Positions 1 to 11,589 of a stretch of DNA of 64,000 bases are shown here, in pieces. Numbering within the stretch: the stretch's first letter is position 1; each line of letters opens with the position of its first letter. The notes beneath the pieces are model-generated. The model had not been told where the DNA came from. It saw only the letters and a program-made list of their open reading frames with translations, and ran no database searches. Where the stretch lies: NCBI GenBank assembly GCA_954871525.1, contig OX940862.1:37192232-37256231 (forward strand). Reading direction: 5' to 3'. This DNA is from Parietaria judaica (taxonomy: Eukaryota > Streptophyta > Magnoliopsida > Rosales > Urticaceae). A program made the position numbers and the translations under genes.

Positions 1-41
1 TTGCTTAGCCATGAATATTTCATCAATTGCAAACAGCATAC

Positions 42-1718
42 CAGTCAATGCATAGTCTGTGTACATGGATGACGTTCGAAAGTGTTGCCTCATTGGCAGA
101 CACCAACTTTTCGTTAGAATAGTGTAACATGGATCCTGTTTCCTGGTCATTTGCATTAAAAGAAGAATTAAAAGATTAGGAACATGTCATTCCTTAATGT
201 AAAAATAAGTTTTGAAGAAAGCAGAATTTGCACTACATACAATGCAACTTGAGTGATCGCATACCTCCGAAATTTTAGAGGAATGGCAAAATGCACATAC
301 AGCTTGTTCTTCTAACAGCTGAGCTGAACTTTTAGGCACCTCTATACCGATGGGCTCTGGCAAGTTTTGTAGATCCAGCTTTGAGTTGCTGACATTCTCT
401 GCTTTCCCGTAATTCAATTGCTTGGGTCTCTTTACTTCCCTAATATCAGTGTCCCGTTCAAACCCGGTATCCTCGTTCTTAAGCTTCCCAATTATGGAGC
501 CATCATTATCTCGTTTTGGTCTTTTAATGAAAGAAGTTTCTGAACTCTAAAAGAGAAAACATAAACATGAAAAATTCAGCAACCACAACTCCACAAATTG
601 TAACATAACAAGCAATATTAATATAGAATAAAAGCAGATTTATATTTCATCTTCATGCAGTAGTTTCTAAAGTTTATGTAACAAATGCAGTGAAAAATCT
701 ATAAAAGCTCCAATTGTAGGATGCCTAATCATGAAGTATTCAGCTGAGCAATATAAAGACGGCAATGTGCAATGTTATACGTTGACAGCAATTTATAAGA
801 ACTCACATGTTCACTACATTGATGGGGACTATCGTAAGCATCGCCAAATGAAGGAGGGCTGCTAGGAGCCGATCGTGCCTCTATATTCGCACTACTACTA
901 GGCCCAACTCCTCTAAAATCCTTCCGAACACGGCCTTGTTCTACTTTGCTGTTGTTTTCAGCCCGATCTACGCTTCCTGATTTACCCTCCAGGCGATTCT
1001 CAGGTAGTTCATTTTTCAATACCAGATCAAACTTAACACCAGATGAAAGTCTCCCAGAGTCTGCAGTGCCAACGGGTACAAATCAAATTACCGAGTACCG
1101 AAAAAGCTTGAACTTCAAATGAAAGAGTAACTGAACAAAAACCTGAATGGGCATTCTGAATCAAGTTTGCGGAGAAAGTGTCTAAGCATTTATAAATATT
1201 CGCCATATTTTCCAAGAAAGGCAAGTGCCTCAGATCTGCCATGAAATAAACAGGAAGATACTCAGACAAAAAACTCAAAAAAATGGAGGGGAAAATTAAG
1301 AAAACGATTACACAGTGAAGAACACTATAAGAAAGTGAAACCTTGATTAACAAAACGCAAATTACACACTGGACAGTCTGCACCAGACTGAGTCGAATCG
1401 GGGATACACGATCTGCATAAAAAAAATGAAACTAGTGTTAGAAATTCGAAATTGTTGTTAGCTCATGAGATCTAGGGATTGTGTTCATCTTACAAGCACA
1501 TGACATGATTGCATGGCAAAAGAACCGGCCGATTAACGAAGCTCAGGCTGCGGGATCAAGAAACGGAAGAGAGCGATCAATCAACACGGATTCGTTCAAA
1601 ATTTTCTCGGTAGCCAAACGGAAATCGAAGGGAAAAAAACGAACCAGAGAGGGCACTTGAGCTCGAGACCGAGCTTGTGGAAGCTGAGAACCCAGGGGTT
1701 GAGGAACTTGGCGGCCAT
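42..1718 (-). CDS. BARD1: BARD1-type RING/ePHD protein, N-terminal half (gene runs off the left edge)
   Basis: Seven exons can be joined in frame: 1718-1645, 1547-1494, 1412-1342, 1235-1143, 1060-807, 546-265 and 142-42, all with GT/AG borders; the next intron leaves the window. They encode about 309 residues. The start MAAKFLNPWVL resembles plant BARD1. A complete C3HC4 RING follows (C22, C25, C37, H39, C42, C45, C56, C59). After it comes a low-complexity linker with a basic FIKRPKR patch, possibly a nuclear signal. The start of an extended PHD finger follows, with VCAFC, then MLHYSN, then VIHVHRLCIDW. Plant BARD1 (about 700 residues in Arabidopsis) ends in an ePHD and two BRCT repeats, which would lie to the left. 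In plants it pairs with BRCA1 in homologous repair and also represses WUSCHEL. BRCA1 shares the RING-ePHD-BRCT order; the FLNPWVL start favours BARD1. Exon borders are inferred. Confidence 0.9.
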
Positions 1719-2434
1719 AGCCAGCTGAAGCTCAGATCTTCCTCTCCACCCAAACACTCTCTCTCTGTACTTCCTCGAGTTTGGTTCTGAGACGGTCCAC
1801 TTCGCGAAGCGGTCATTTCAGACACTTTTGGACGGTCCAGATCTGAGAATCGAAGGACACGTGGCGCGAGATCGGCTGCGTTGGTTAAACGACGGCGTTT
1901 TGGTAGCGCGCGTAATGTTTTGTTGAATTTTATGGAACTCCCGCGAGGGCGTGGAATTCCCGTGGAATTCCCGCCACCGCTATCCTTTTCGTTATTTACT
2001 AAATAAGTAACGCAAATTAGCTTTTCTTTACTCGTTAAAAAGTCTAATTATTTTAGAAGCAGTCATTTTTTTTTGTTAAAAATAGAACTACGTAATGTAT
2101 GAAAATAAAATTATAAGAGCGAAGTTTGGAGGGAGAAGTAGTGCCGAAGAGAGATTCTCGATGTGCTTGCAGTGATATCGCCGGAGAAATGAAGAAAACG
2201 ATGATCGTTAGAGAAACGAAAAAAAGGATGTCCGTCGGTCATAATGCCGGAAAAAAAAAGGAAAAAAAATTAAGAGAAATTTGAGGGGGATATCCTTTTT
2301 AAATGGGAAATTACAGAAGAAAAAAAAAACAAAAAACAAAAAACAAAACGAGATCTAGAAGGTGGTCACACTTGAATGTACGGGTGAAACTTGTTCAAGT
2401 ACTTCTTTTTATTTTTTATTTTTGCCAAAACTAA
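1719..2434 (-). promoter_or_regulatory. BARD1 upstream region with an E2F-like site
   Basis: This 0.7 kb lies upstream of the BARD1 start. TTCCCGCC at 1968-1975 fits the E2F consensus TTSSCGSS, and nearby GC-rich words (GGCGCG near 1863, GCGCGC near 1908) stand out from the AT-rich surroundings. A short direct repeat of GGAATTCCCG spans 1953-1972. E2F control of S-phase and repair genes is known in plants; that these sites work here is inference. From about 2100 on the sequence is purine-rich and AT-rich with no gene visible. Confidence 0.4.
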
Positions 2435-3171
2435 TGTTGAAAATAATTACAGTTAAATAAAATTGAGATGCGTCGAGTCAGTCGAAATGTCGAACACTCG
2501 AGACGAATGGTCTATCCAATTATCGAGATTTGTTCCGACGTTTAAACGTTACGTAAAACGGTCATATTGATTAAAACCGTTATGAATATTGAATTCAATT
2601 TAATACGTTTGAAAATAATTGCAATTTATTATTAGCCGTTATAGAATTGATTAGAAATCAATTCAATGTTTTCATTCCGTGTTTATAAATTGACGGTGAT
2701 CTCGACCCTTTCGACACACCACAATCGAAATCACTTTCCGAAATCTCTCAAGAAACTATGAGTTTGCTTCTCGTTTTTTCACTCCACAAACTCAAATTTT
2801 CATGCTTCCCATCGTTTTATGTCGTTAGTCTTTCGGTAACGGAGTTCAAGAAATGGGTTCAGTTCGCCAGTGAATTTCGAAGTGCTACGGAGTTCTCGGT
2901 CATCCCGTTATATCTTGGGAAGTTATCGCCTAACGAACCTCAAGCACGTAAACGAGGCGAATCAAGCTTTAAGGAGAGCGTCCAACGCGCCTCGGGAACC
3001 ACTAACGTTTTTCTCTTTTACAGGATATCAAGAACCTTTTTCCAGTTCAAAGCGACAAGCCGATGCTCGTCGATCCAAGAACACATCGATACGTATTTCG
3101 AATCTCGTCGCTACTGTTTTTGTTCATATTTGTTTCTCATGAGTGTCATTATATATAGAATATACCCAACA
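2435..3171 (+). mobile_element. Solo LTR, 737 bp, with perfect 5-bp target duplication
   Basis: The segment starts TGTTGA and ends CCAACA, and is flanked by ACTAA on both sides (2430-2434 and 3172-3176). A TATAAAT box at 2684-2690 suggests a + strand LTR promoter. No gag or pol is adjacent, so this is a solo LTR, presumably left by LTR-LTR recombination. The 190-codon open frame at 2758-3330 lies mostly inside the LTR and is not a gene. Superfamily is not decidable from an LTR alone. Confidence 0.8.
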
Positions 3172-3435
3172 ACTAAAACCCAAAAAGAATTCTTGGGTTT
3201 CAAATACAAAAACCCGGATCTAGATTTTTTGTGGAAAAAACGAAAGGCCAATTTTATAACTAGATGTGATTTTATTATAAAAAAAATCAAAATACATTTC
3301 TATACTAGACTCTTTGTTCTTTTTCTATAACAAGAATCTTCACAATATATTTTTCTACAAAATCAATGTGGGACTTTTTTCATTTCAAGTGGTAAAAGAC
3401 TACTTTATACTCTGAATAGCCGTGTGCATACATTC

Positions 3436-5035
3436 AAATTGCATTTTAGCTAACGTGTTTTTTTTTTTGGCAATATAATAGCCAAATACAAAGTTGAGTT
3501 TTGTTAAATAGTCAATCTTTGGTTTATATTTAAGCATAGCCAACTAACTATGTTAATGACAAAAAAATGACTTATATACCCTTAATTATCAAATTTATAA
3601 TTAACAAAATTTCTTTCCATTATTAAATTCGAATTAACCGTATTAACCGTTAATATGTGCTATATTAACCGTTAATACTTGCTATTTCATTTTTGAAAAT
3701 CAAATTGAGATATTCCACAATTTAGGAAATCATTTTGAAATCGCATAATTTTATTCCTATTAATCGTATCAACCGTTAATAGTTGCGAGTTTTAATCGTA
3801 TAAAAATGATAAATAAAATGGTATAGTAGGAATAAAATCTGATATCAAAATGCCAATTACATATTGACTATTTCACAAATATAAATTAAAGGTTAGCTAT
3901 TTTTATTATCAAACGTTTCTATTTAGCTATCGGGAACAATTTGTCTCTATTTTTTTTTTTTTTTTTTTTGCGAAATAACTATTTTTTATTACGTGACGTT
4001 TTCACCACAAATTCAATTCCAAAATTTTCCTACTGAATTTTTAATTTTTTTAAGATATTTGTTATTAATTGTGCAAATTAATAGGTGCTAAATACTTATT
4101 CAACACTCTCTCTTTCTCTCTCTTTCTCTCTCACCTGTCGTTGCCCCTTCTGGTCGTCGAAGTTTCGTCGGCAACTGACCTTGGCGTGACGACATCAGTG
4201 TTCCTGCGCGAGCTCCATGGTGGTCGGATTTCGCGAGCTCCCATCCTCAGGAGAAGCGTCGACGACGATGGAGATGGGGCTTCGTGTTCTCCGGCCTTCA
4301 AATGTAGCGACGACAGTGAAGGGGAAGGATACGACTATGTTGACGCCGTTCGAAGCTCGTCGGTGCGTGCAGGTGTGAGTCGATCTTCCTTTTTTCTTTA
4401 CGCACGACCTCCACTTTAGGTAGTTGGAATTACCACTAGGCTATCCTAACAACCACGGGACTCATGATTCATGTTGAGGTGGTGTCCTTGGAATGCAAGG
4501 CTGCGACTACGTTAAATGGCTTCACGATGGGCTTGGTGTCCAATCTCATTCCGAGAATCAACTTAGCTTCATCTTAAGGTAATTCGTGTTAGAGGAATAG
4601 TTTAATACAATGTAGATTTGTGTTTAATTTGTGTTAATGTTCATTATTTCGTGTTAATGTTTGGTTTAGTGTATTGTAGACTCATGTTAGTTGTTGTAAT
4701 GTTTGGTTTAATACCGTGTAGATTCGTGTTAATTCATGTTTATATGCGTTTGTAGTCGAATGAGTTGGAGATGAAGCCCCCGGTAAAGCCAGACGAAGAG
4801 GAAGGCTCGTGAAGGAGCCATGGGCCATGGCTGAAAGAGAGAGAGTTTAAAGAGTTAGGTGTATTTAAATTTTTTAATGCAAATAAATATTTCATAGTAT
4901 TGATAATTAATGGTAATAAATTATTTTTTATGTTGGTTGACATGGTTGATTGGCTAGTTCAAAATATTGACCAAACTAATTATTTTGCCAATTTCATGTT
5001 TTAGTTTGGCTAGTTAGTTAACACTCCCACATTTT
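3436..5035. mobile_element. Non-autonomous TIR element, Mutator-like (element A)
   Basis: Arms at about 3436-3530 and 3860-3942 are inverted copies (AAATTG, AATAGTCAAT and TAGCTA words), so an inner foldback of about 500 bp is present. The sequence near 4950-5030 is an inverted relative of 3510-3560 and of the left arm of element B at 16300, suggesting a larger unit. Between the arms lie a CT-rich tract (4105-4135), a GC-rich island (4136-4430) that looks gene-like but has no recognisable domain, and repeats of a GTGTTAATGTTTGGTTTA-type word (4590-4740). No transposase is visible. Borders are approximate and no target duplication was found. Confidence 0.4.
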
Positions 5036-5742
5036 GTCTATAAATTGAATGTAAGAATTTTTTCTTTCTTTCATATATACTCAAGCGTTACCCTTATAAT
5101 ACCAGAACATAAAAGGTTATGAAAATAAGGGATTAAAATAAATCATTTCACGATGAGAAATAGTTTTAATGATATTATTTTATTACGAATTATCACACAT
5201 CATTATTAATTAATCGAATTAAATAATATTTTTAGATTTTAATGAATTAATATTATATGGAACAGGGCAGACCCGAAATTACGGCCGAACGCACTCGACA
5301 TGGGCACTAGCCGCACGTCAAGTTAGGCAGGGCTTAGACAACACCCCAGCCCACAACCTCGTCGGCTGGCTTCGGCCTGATGAGCCAGATCAGGCCCAGC
5401 AGCCCACACCTTGGGCTGCCAGCTGCTTGTCGTGTTGTGCTGATCTGGTGCAACCCAACAACCGACCCGATAAAAAAAATAAAATTGATTCGAGTGTTTC
5501 CATACCAAAAGTTAAGTGCAATACATTTTTCATGCCCGAGAGATGTTGTATAATTCAAGAGTTATTTCAATCTCTTGGATTTGGATAAATAATCCTCATG
5601 ATATGCCTATGATCATAAGGTTGCAACAGATTAATATAAAATAAATAATTGAATATAAGATAATAGTAAAGCTTCAACTTTGCATTATATAGCTGATTAA
5701 TTTCCTCAGCCTTGTGCTTCTTAATCTCCACAAAATGAACAA
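5036..5742. other. Intergenic spacer, 3' of PARP2
   Basis: AT-rich DNA with one GC-rich patch (5265-5465) that carries no recognisable coding domain. The PARP2 3' untranslated region and polyadenylation site must lie in the right part, but no single signal stands out. Confidence 0.4.
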
Positions 5743-6927
5743 TTACGGTTTGAAATTGAAATTGACGAGAACAATGTAGCGCATTCTGATCTGTTCCACG
5801 TTGTAAACTATGTACTCGTTGTACAGCAATGAACCCTGCAACACAACCACGTGCGTCCGTAAGCTTTGAACGCACTGAAAAGCGCTTAACGATTTAAAGC
5901 TCGTTAGATCGCATTTCATGGTAATTTCACGTACCTTATGGTGCGGGTTCTCTTTGAGGTTTCCTTCAGGAACCAAAACACCATCGTCGAGCAACCGAGC
6001 TTTCGAGAGATCTGGAGCAGTTCTTCCAACTCCTTTTGTGCTGCAATTATTATTATTTATCATAATTACATTTTACTTAGCATTTCAGTAGGGAAAAAAT
6101 TATTCCGATTTCTTAATGAAATTTAAATTGAAGTACAAATTCAAACAGAAATATGTACCTCAACTTTCCTTCTGGCAGCTTATCAGCATCATACTTTGCT
6201 TTTCGAAGTTCCACCATGTCACCGAGTGCAACCTAAGCCAATTGAAAAGCCCAAGTCTGTGAGAACCGTGATAAGAGAGAGAAAAAAAAGAGTAATAAAA
6301 AAGGCAAAACAAAATCTGACTACACCAATAATTAAGTTTTGGAATGAGAGAGCAACCTCGCACAAAAGCAGAACACCAGTCGTTGCACTATGCGAAGCAT
6401 AGCAGTAGTTGGCGCTTTTGGAGAACATGTCGGCGAAGTAAACACCTTTCCCGAACATGTAACCCGTTACTGGAGCTTCTGGGGGAGCAATGCGCAAACC
6501 TAAATAGCAGCAACGATATTCGACCCGTTTATTGATAAAATAAATCACATTACTCACATGCATGAGGAAATTATTTGTACAGAACGGGATAACCTTGAGA
6601 TAAAATGCCGGTCCAGTTTGTGAGCCGGGAACCATGCCATAAAAGCATTCGATTCTTGGTGCTCGAAAACTACACAGCACAAAAAATAACTTCAGCATGT
6701 ACAGAAAAAGCTTTCGTTTCCGAAAATTGGGATCATAAATTATTTAAATCGTGAAATATTAACCTTTTTGAAACGGTCAGCTTCACCCTCTCTCGAGACT
6801 CGGAATAACTGACCAATCTCAACACTGTAATTTGAATGCGTGTCTGCATGAGTGTTCTTCATATACTTTTCAACCTGTAATGCAACGAACCTTATAGATA
6901 ATGCATGTGCTTGTGTTGAAAGTAGCC

Positions 6928-6958
<31 letters not shown>

Positions 6959-9520
6959 ATACATATTACATACCATATGGAACTCATTACAGTTGGCATC
7001 AATTGGAATCATTTCACATTGAAGCTTTTGGTAATGAGAGTACAACGGATCTTCCTGCAAGATTGATTAAAGCACAGAAACTGAATTATGAATATGATGA
7101 ATCATTGTATTAAATAATAATAATAATAATAAAAAGAATCACGTTGAATTGCGTGCGCTATTAGATGTAAATCGATAAATAAAAATACTCTGATATGTAA
7201 AAGTAAATGAGACAAAAAAGTGCTGACCTGAATACCGATATCGTCCTTCAACAATTTTGTTGCCAATTCTATTTCACTTAGTGCTTCAACCTTCATTCAA
7301 ATTGAGAAATTAAACAAATTTTTTCTTGTAGAAGTAAAAAAGCAAAACATGATGAAATTCCCACTTCCAAAACAATGGAAATCAAAGGAAGAAATAGAGT
7401 AAAAAGAAGAGCAACAAACGTATATCATCGAGATTAGACGATAATAACTAACCATCTCCAATTTGGATTTTAACTTCTGCGGGGTGTCAATCACAAATTC
7501 ACCTGCCATAACATATACCATTAAGTATAAGCTATGATTTAGAAATACTGCCAATTTTCAATACCATATCCCGAGAGAGAACTTACTCATTTTTTTAAAA
7601 CCAAAATCGTGAGGTATGATTGTATAAAATTCTCTGCAAATTTAAGTTATCAGATATAGTATTTTAAGAATTAAGGGAGCCGAATACATCTAGGAATTGT
7701 AACAGAAATGGATTTTTACCCGCTTAATTGCTCAAGTGTTTTCCTATCAGATTGGCGAATGACATCAGCAATTCTCTTCAGGACTTCATAACCCTGCAAA
7801 TACGTAAAGAGATGTGACTCTTTGCCAACAACAATTTTTTTTTCTTCTTCTAGAAATAGCAGAAAAATGTCATGTTTCAGAGGCTGTACTTGATTTTCCT
7901 AGTGACTGTAATGAGACAATATATATATAATTATATATATAAATAAGGCTAAAAACGTCATTATTGACTACCTTTAAAATTGTTGATTTGCTTAGCTTAC
8001 CAAGTGGCAATTTATCAGCATTGTATCCTACAACCACGAAGAGAAAAAAAAATCGTGTAATTTGCAATTGTCAGAAGTCAGAAAAATCAAATTTCGCATT
8101 AGTTAGCCATTGATGAACAAACCTATTTCCATCATTTGTTGCTTCATCATACTGATATTGCAAATGAGGGAAACAAACTTAGCCACTTCCGAGTCAAGCT
8201 TAGTTTCCCGGGGTTGTGATGGCAAAGCAGAGAGCGCCTGCTCTTGCACCTGACAACGTTTGTTTTGCAGGCATTGAGTAATGAGAAACTATAAACAATT
8301 GGGAAACGACGTCGATCACTCACGGTAGATTTGTCTTCCTTTTCGGTGTAATCCATTTCCAACCAAGTATAGGCCTTTGGGTAAGAGACAAACTGTTTTC
8401 TGTCTGACCAATAGTTATTGGTCTTCGTGAGAAACTTTTCTTCGAATTCTTGAATGGCGGTTTCTCGCGATGTGTACGGGCCCGATAACTTGTTCTGCCC
8501 TTTTACTCCCACTCTTCCCCATCGATTATAAAACATGTATCGCCCACCATCATCAGATTCTACAACCCCATACACAAACGCACGTGAGTTTTACGACAAC
8601 TTAACCGATGGCAGCAGGATATGCGTAAAGAGAGAAAAGAGAGATGACCGAGAACTTGAATGGCATAGAACTTGTTGTTGTTATCACGCACATTGGTCTG
8701 GTTCAACATCGCATCGTATACATCGTCTCCCTGCGATATAAATCATTAACCACGGATAGAGATACGGTTGTGCAGCAGAATAACCAGTAACCGACTTTTA
8801 AAATCGTAACTAAAAAAAAATCCGGTTTAAAATAATCGCAACCGAATTTATCTGAAAACCGGTTAAGGTCACCCGTATCCAGTTTCAAACCGGTCACGAA
8901 TACTGGTAGTTGGTTTTTCAAAACCGGCTATTTCTATAGCCGGTTTTAGTATATTAACAATTGATTTTGCGATTGTAGAGATTTAGTGGTATATTTAATT
9001 TTGCCGTAAAATTGTCCAATGTTTCAAAACCGGATCCGGCAATGAAAACCGGTAATAGAATTTCGATAACCGGAAATGGATTAGATGAACTCACGAGTTG
9101 CAGAACATGATACTGGGACTTGATCTCATCAGAAAGCCACTGGTCCAGCACGGCACCGCCCTTCTTCGTCGCCGTCGTAATCTTCTCCTCATCCACCACA
9201 GATTCTAACCCAAATCAAAGTAAGCCACTTGAGATCCGTGAGTCAGTCAAGAAAATACCTTGAGGAGAAGCTGAGAACTGCTTCTTCGTTCTCTTGCTCC
9301 GCAACTCCTCGTCGTCGGCTTGTTGGTCCCTGGGTCGCGATTGCTTGCGAAGGGCCGCTTCGAGCCTCTTGACCTGGAGGAGTGAAGTGAGTTCTGGAAA
9401 TGGAGAAGGAGAAGGAGAAGAGGGTAGGGTTAGAACCAGAGTGGGCTTGATGCCAGCCACGCTCAGGCCGCGTTTGCCGAGCTCGGAGCGAAGCTCTTCC
9501 ACCTTGAGCTTGCTCGCCAT
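5743..9520 (-). CDS. PARP2: Poly(ADP-ribose) polymerase, PARP2 type, complete (18 exons, 575 residues)
   Basis: Exons in order: 9520-9437, 9373-9259, 9204-9095, 8730-8649, 8559-8324, 8249-8123, 8027-7972, 7793-7720, 7633-7587, 7502-7453, 7290-7228, 7054-6974, 6874-6764, 6669-6594, 6499-6357, 6232-6159, 6040-5935, 5835-5743. All borders are GT/AG and phases agree. The protein has one SAP-like motif ([20 protein letters not shown]), a basic linker, a WGR domain (W144-G145-R146), the helical regulatory domain, and the ADP-ribosyl transferase fold with the H-Y-E triad H424, Y458 and E552. It uses NAD+ to add ADP-ribose to nuclear proteins at DNA breaks. The start at 9520 fits the family; an in-frame ATG at 9553 would add 11 residues. 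Arabidopsis PARP2 is 637 residues with two SAP motifs; the second is missing here. Intron 2 is only 54 bp, but reading through it meets a stop. Confidence 0.95.
8760..9080. repeat. AACCGG-rich stretch inside PARP2 intron 3
   Basis: The 364-bp intron 3 carries about ten copies, on both strands, of a short word close to AACCGG or AACCGGTT (for example near 8820, 8870, 8890, 8925, 8938, 9030, 9050, 9070). Neighbouring introns lack it. Clusters of a short word in both orientations are typical of subterminal regions of hAT and CACTA elements, so a decayed MITE is plausible, but no clear inverted termini or target duplication was found. Confidence 0.5.
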
Positions 9521-9559
9521 CTTCGTCTCGTTGCTTTGTGTTGATTTGAGCACTGGGTT

Positions 9560-9567
9560 TTTCGCGC
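9560..9567 (+). promoter_or_regulatory. E2F-like site upstream of PARP2
   Basis: TTTCGCGC matches the plant E2F consensus TTTSSCGC exactly and lies about 40 bp upstream of the PARP2 start codon, probably in the 5' untranslated region or core promoter. Function is inferred from the motif only. Confidence 0.5.
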
Positions 9568-9595
9568 GGTTGGGTTGGGAGAAAGCAGAGCAAAG

Positions 9596-9608
9596 CTTCT
9601 TCAGGAAG
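9596..9608. promoter_or_regulatory. CTT-N7-AAG (SOG1-type) palindrome upstream of PARP2
   Basis: CTTCTTCAGGAAG has the form CTT-N7-AAG, the motif bound by the plant DNA-damage NAC factor SOG1. It sits 76-88 bp upstream of the PARP2 ATG. Arabidopsis PARP2 is a known SOG1 target, so the site fits the gene. A TATATATTTA-like sequence on the minus strand (9661-9676) may be the TATA box. Confidence 0.55.
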
Positions 9609-10109
9609 CACTTTGACTTTCAATTTGACTTTTTCTTTTTATTTATTTTGGACCAAAAAATAAATAAATATATATGCTCTCCACGTTGATACAAATACAA
9701 ATCATGGTTTCATTTTACGGGTTTATAGAAGAATTATTTCGTAAAATTTATCAATAAATATTTTCAATAATACAAACTGCAAATAGTCCTTTTAAAAAAA
9801 AATTATACAAATGATCCTGTACTAGTCATTCAAATGGTTCTTGACAATAAAAATAGATTAAAAAATTGCTGGAAAAACGTAAAAGAATGTTGTTGAGACT
9901 TGATATAACTTTAAGAGTAAAATCGTAATTTTATGTATTTTTTCTTCTTTTATTTATTTATATATTGAAATATATATCTTATCAGCTTAAAAATCTTAAA
10001 TATTGCATTAATAATTTATTTACGTTAAATTATTAAGCCTATGTATATTTAAGTAATATATTTTGATTTAATTGTTTAAAAATGAAAGGGGAGAGCTCGT
10101 GCAAAGGAT

Positions 10110-10291
10110 CAAGGTTTTAAATACCGCTTGTCGATGTCGTTTCGTACTTTTCATTTTACGGATATATCGCTAGTCAATATGTATCTCATAGGCAATTCGA
10201 TGGATATGTCGATGGATATATCGTTTCGCATATCCTCGAAAAAAGATTTTCGATGGGCATGTCGATGGATATTCGAGAAATTTAATACCTT
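10110..10291. mobile_element. MITE with 9-bp target duplication, Mutator-like
   Basis: GCAAAGGAT occurs directly before (10101-10109) and after (10292-10300) the segment. The ends are inverted (CAAGGTTTTAAATAC at left; GAAATTTAATACCTT at right). The inside is built from short words such as TCGATGGATATGTCGATGG. A 9-bp duplication is typical of Mutator-like elements. A relative lies at 63075-63260. Confidence 0.7.
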
Positions 10292-10379
10292 GCAAAGGAT
10301 ATGGTAAATTATACTAAACCAATAAAAAAAAAATGTATTATTAATAATAGTAAAAAAAATGAAGGACTTTATTTTTGTT

Positions 10380-10450
10380 TGACTTCTTGAGGAAGCACTT
10401 TAACTTTCACTATTGTATTTTGGACGAAACGTGCTCTCCACTTTGTTTTC
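10380..10450. repeat. Duplicate of the PARP2 upstream module
   Basis: This segment resembles 9594-9690: CTTCTTGAGGAAGCACTTTAACTTTC-like sequence, then TTTTGGAC, then GCTCTCCAC, in the same order and orientation. It keeps a CTT-N7-AAG motif at 10383-10395. It lies about 0.8 kb further upstream of PARP2. Confidence 0.6.
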
Positions 10451-11284
10451 TTGTAATCTCGGTTAAATTGAACCATTATCTTCGTAATAATCAAGCATTA
10501 ACGCTACATTTTGAAAATTAATTAACACCAAAACGACAAATAATTTTTCTTCAATTTGATGTAATACACACAAAATTTAATCATAATACACTTTCCAACA
10601 TTAATCTAATGTTTTAAACTCATGTAATGTAAGTATGATCCCCGGAGTCTAAACGAAGATGATTGGCACCGGCAGATAATCAATTTCCGGAGATGGTAGA
10701 TGCTCGCAAAGACGATTCCATTTCGAGCCTGAGGAGTCGAAGGTTTTACAACAGTCAAGTGAGAAGGAGACGAAGAAGAGGTCACCGGGAAAGTTAGAAA
10801 AAGAAAAAGAAATAATAGAATATATACTTACATCATGAGTAAATGTACCCAACTTATAATTTAACTGAGGCGGTATGAAGAAAAAAATGTAGGATTTACC
10901 GGCTCATTTGAGAACTAACTTAAGTATATATGTCATCGTTAACCCTTTATCCTATGACATACAAGTAATGAATTATTACGAGTATATGATGGTTTAATAA
11001 ACCGTTTGCAGATGGAAAACCGAACCGCTGGCTTGATTTTATAGATTTATCGACGGATTTTTCTCTAAAGATTACCGAACGATTTTCTACGAAATAATTT
11101 ATTATATTGTAAGAATATTATTATCACGACAACTAATATGATATGAAAGAGATTGTAATATTTTTATCACGACATTGAATATCAAATGAAAGACATTTTG
11201 GAAATGAAAAAAAGAATATACCCTACTAGCACCGATGCTCTATAGGCTTTCAGAATCATGTATCCCGTTCATATGGTTCAATTT

Positions 11285-11589
11285 GGGAAACTTCATAAAA
11301 CATCCCTCAAAACATCATAAATTATTTTACTACACCTCAAAACATCATAATTGGAAATACATTCTTTTTAAACTTTATATACAAAAATACCCTTATTTGT
11401 GTCCATTTTTTCGGACGCGACTTGTCCATTTTTCAGGAGGCAATATGTCCATTTTTCAGGACACAATATGTAATTTTGAAAGGGTATTTTTGTATTACAA
11501 ATTTGAAAAGGATCTATTTTCAATTATGATGTTTTGAGGTGTAGTAAAATAATTTATGGTATTTTGAGGGATGTTTTATGAAGTTTCCC
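11285..11589. mobile_element. MITE with ~70-bp inverted ends, overlapping the EXO84 stop codon
   Basis: The arms 11285-11352 and 11519-11589 are nearly perfect inverted copies, beginning GGGAAACTTCATAAAACATC. Flanks are TTCAATTT (11277-11284) and TTCCATTT (11590-11597), an 8-bp target duplication with one mismatch. The centre repeats TGTCCATTTTTC-like words. The EXO84 reading frame enters the right arm and stops there. Confidence 0.75.

Larger units (their letters stand above)
9677..11284. other. Intergenic region between PARP2 and EXO84
   Basis: Mostly AT-rich. It holds a partial second copy of the PARP2 upstream segment (10380-10450), a 182-bp MITE (10110-10291), and a GC-richer patch at 10640-10800 with a 67-codon minus-strand frame and no recognised domain. 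No host gene can be supported. Confidence 0.5.

Noticed and set aside
2758..3330. A 190-codon + strand open frame
   Set aside because: It lies mostly inside a solo LTR with a clear target duplication, is rich in Ser/Phe/Lys and has no known domain.
9205..9258. Reading through the 54-bp segment as exon of PARP2
   Set aside because: It is a multiple of three but contains an in-frame TGA, and splicing restores the family sequence.
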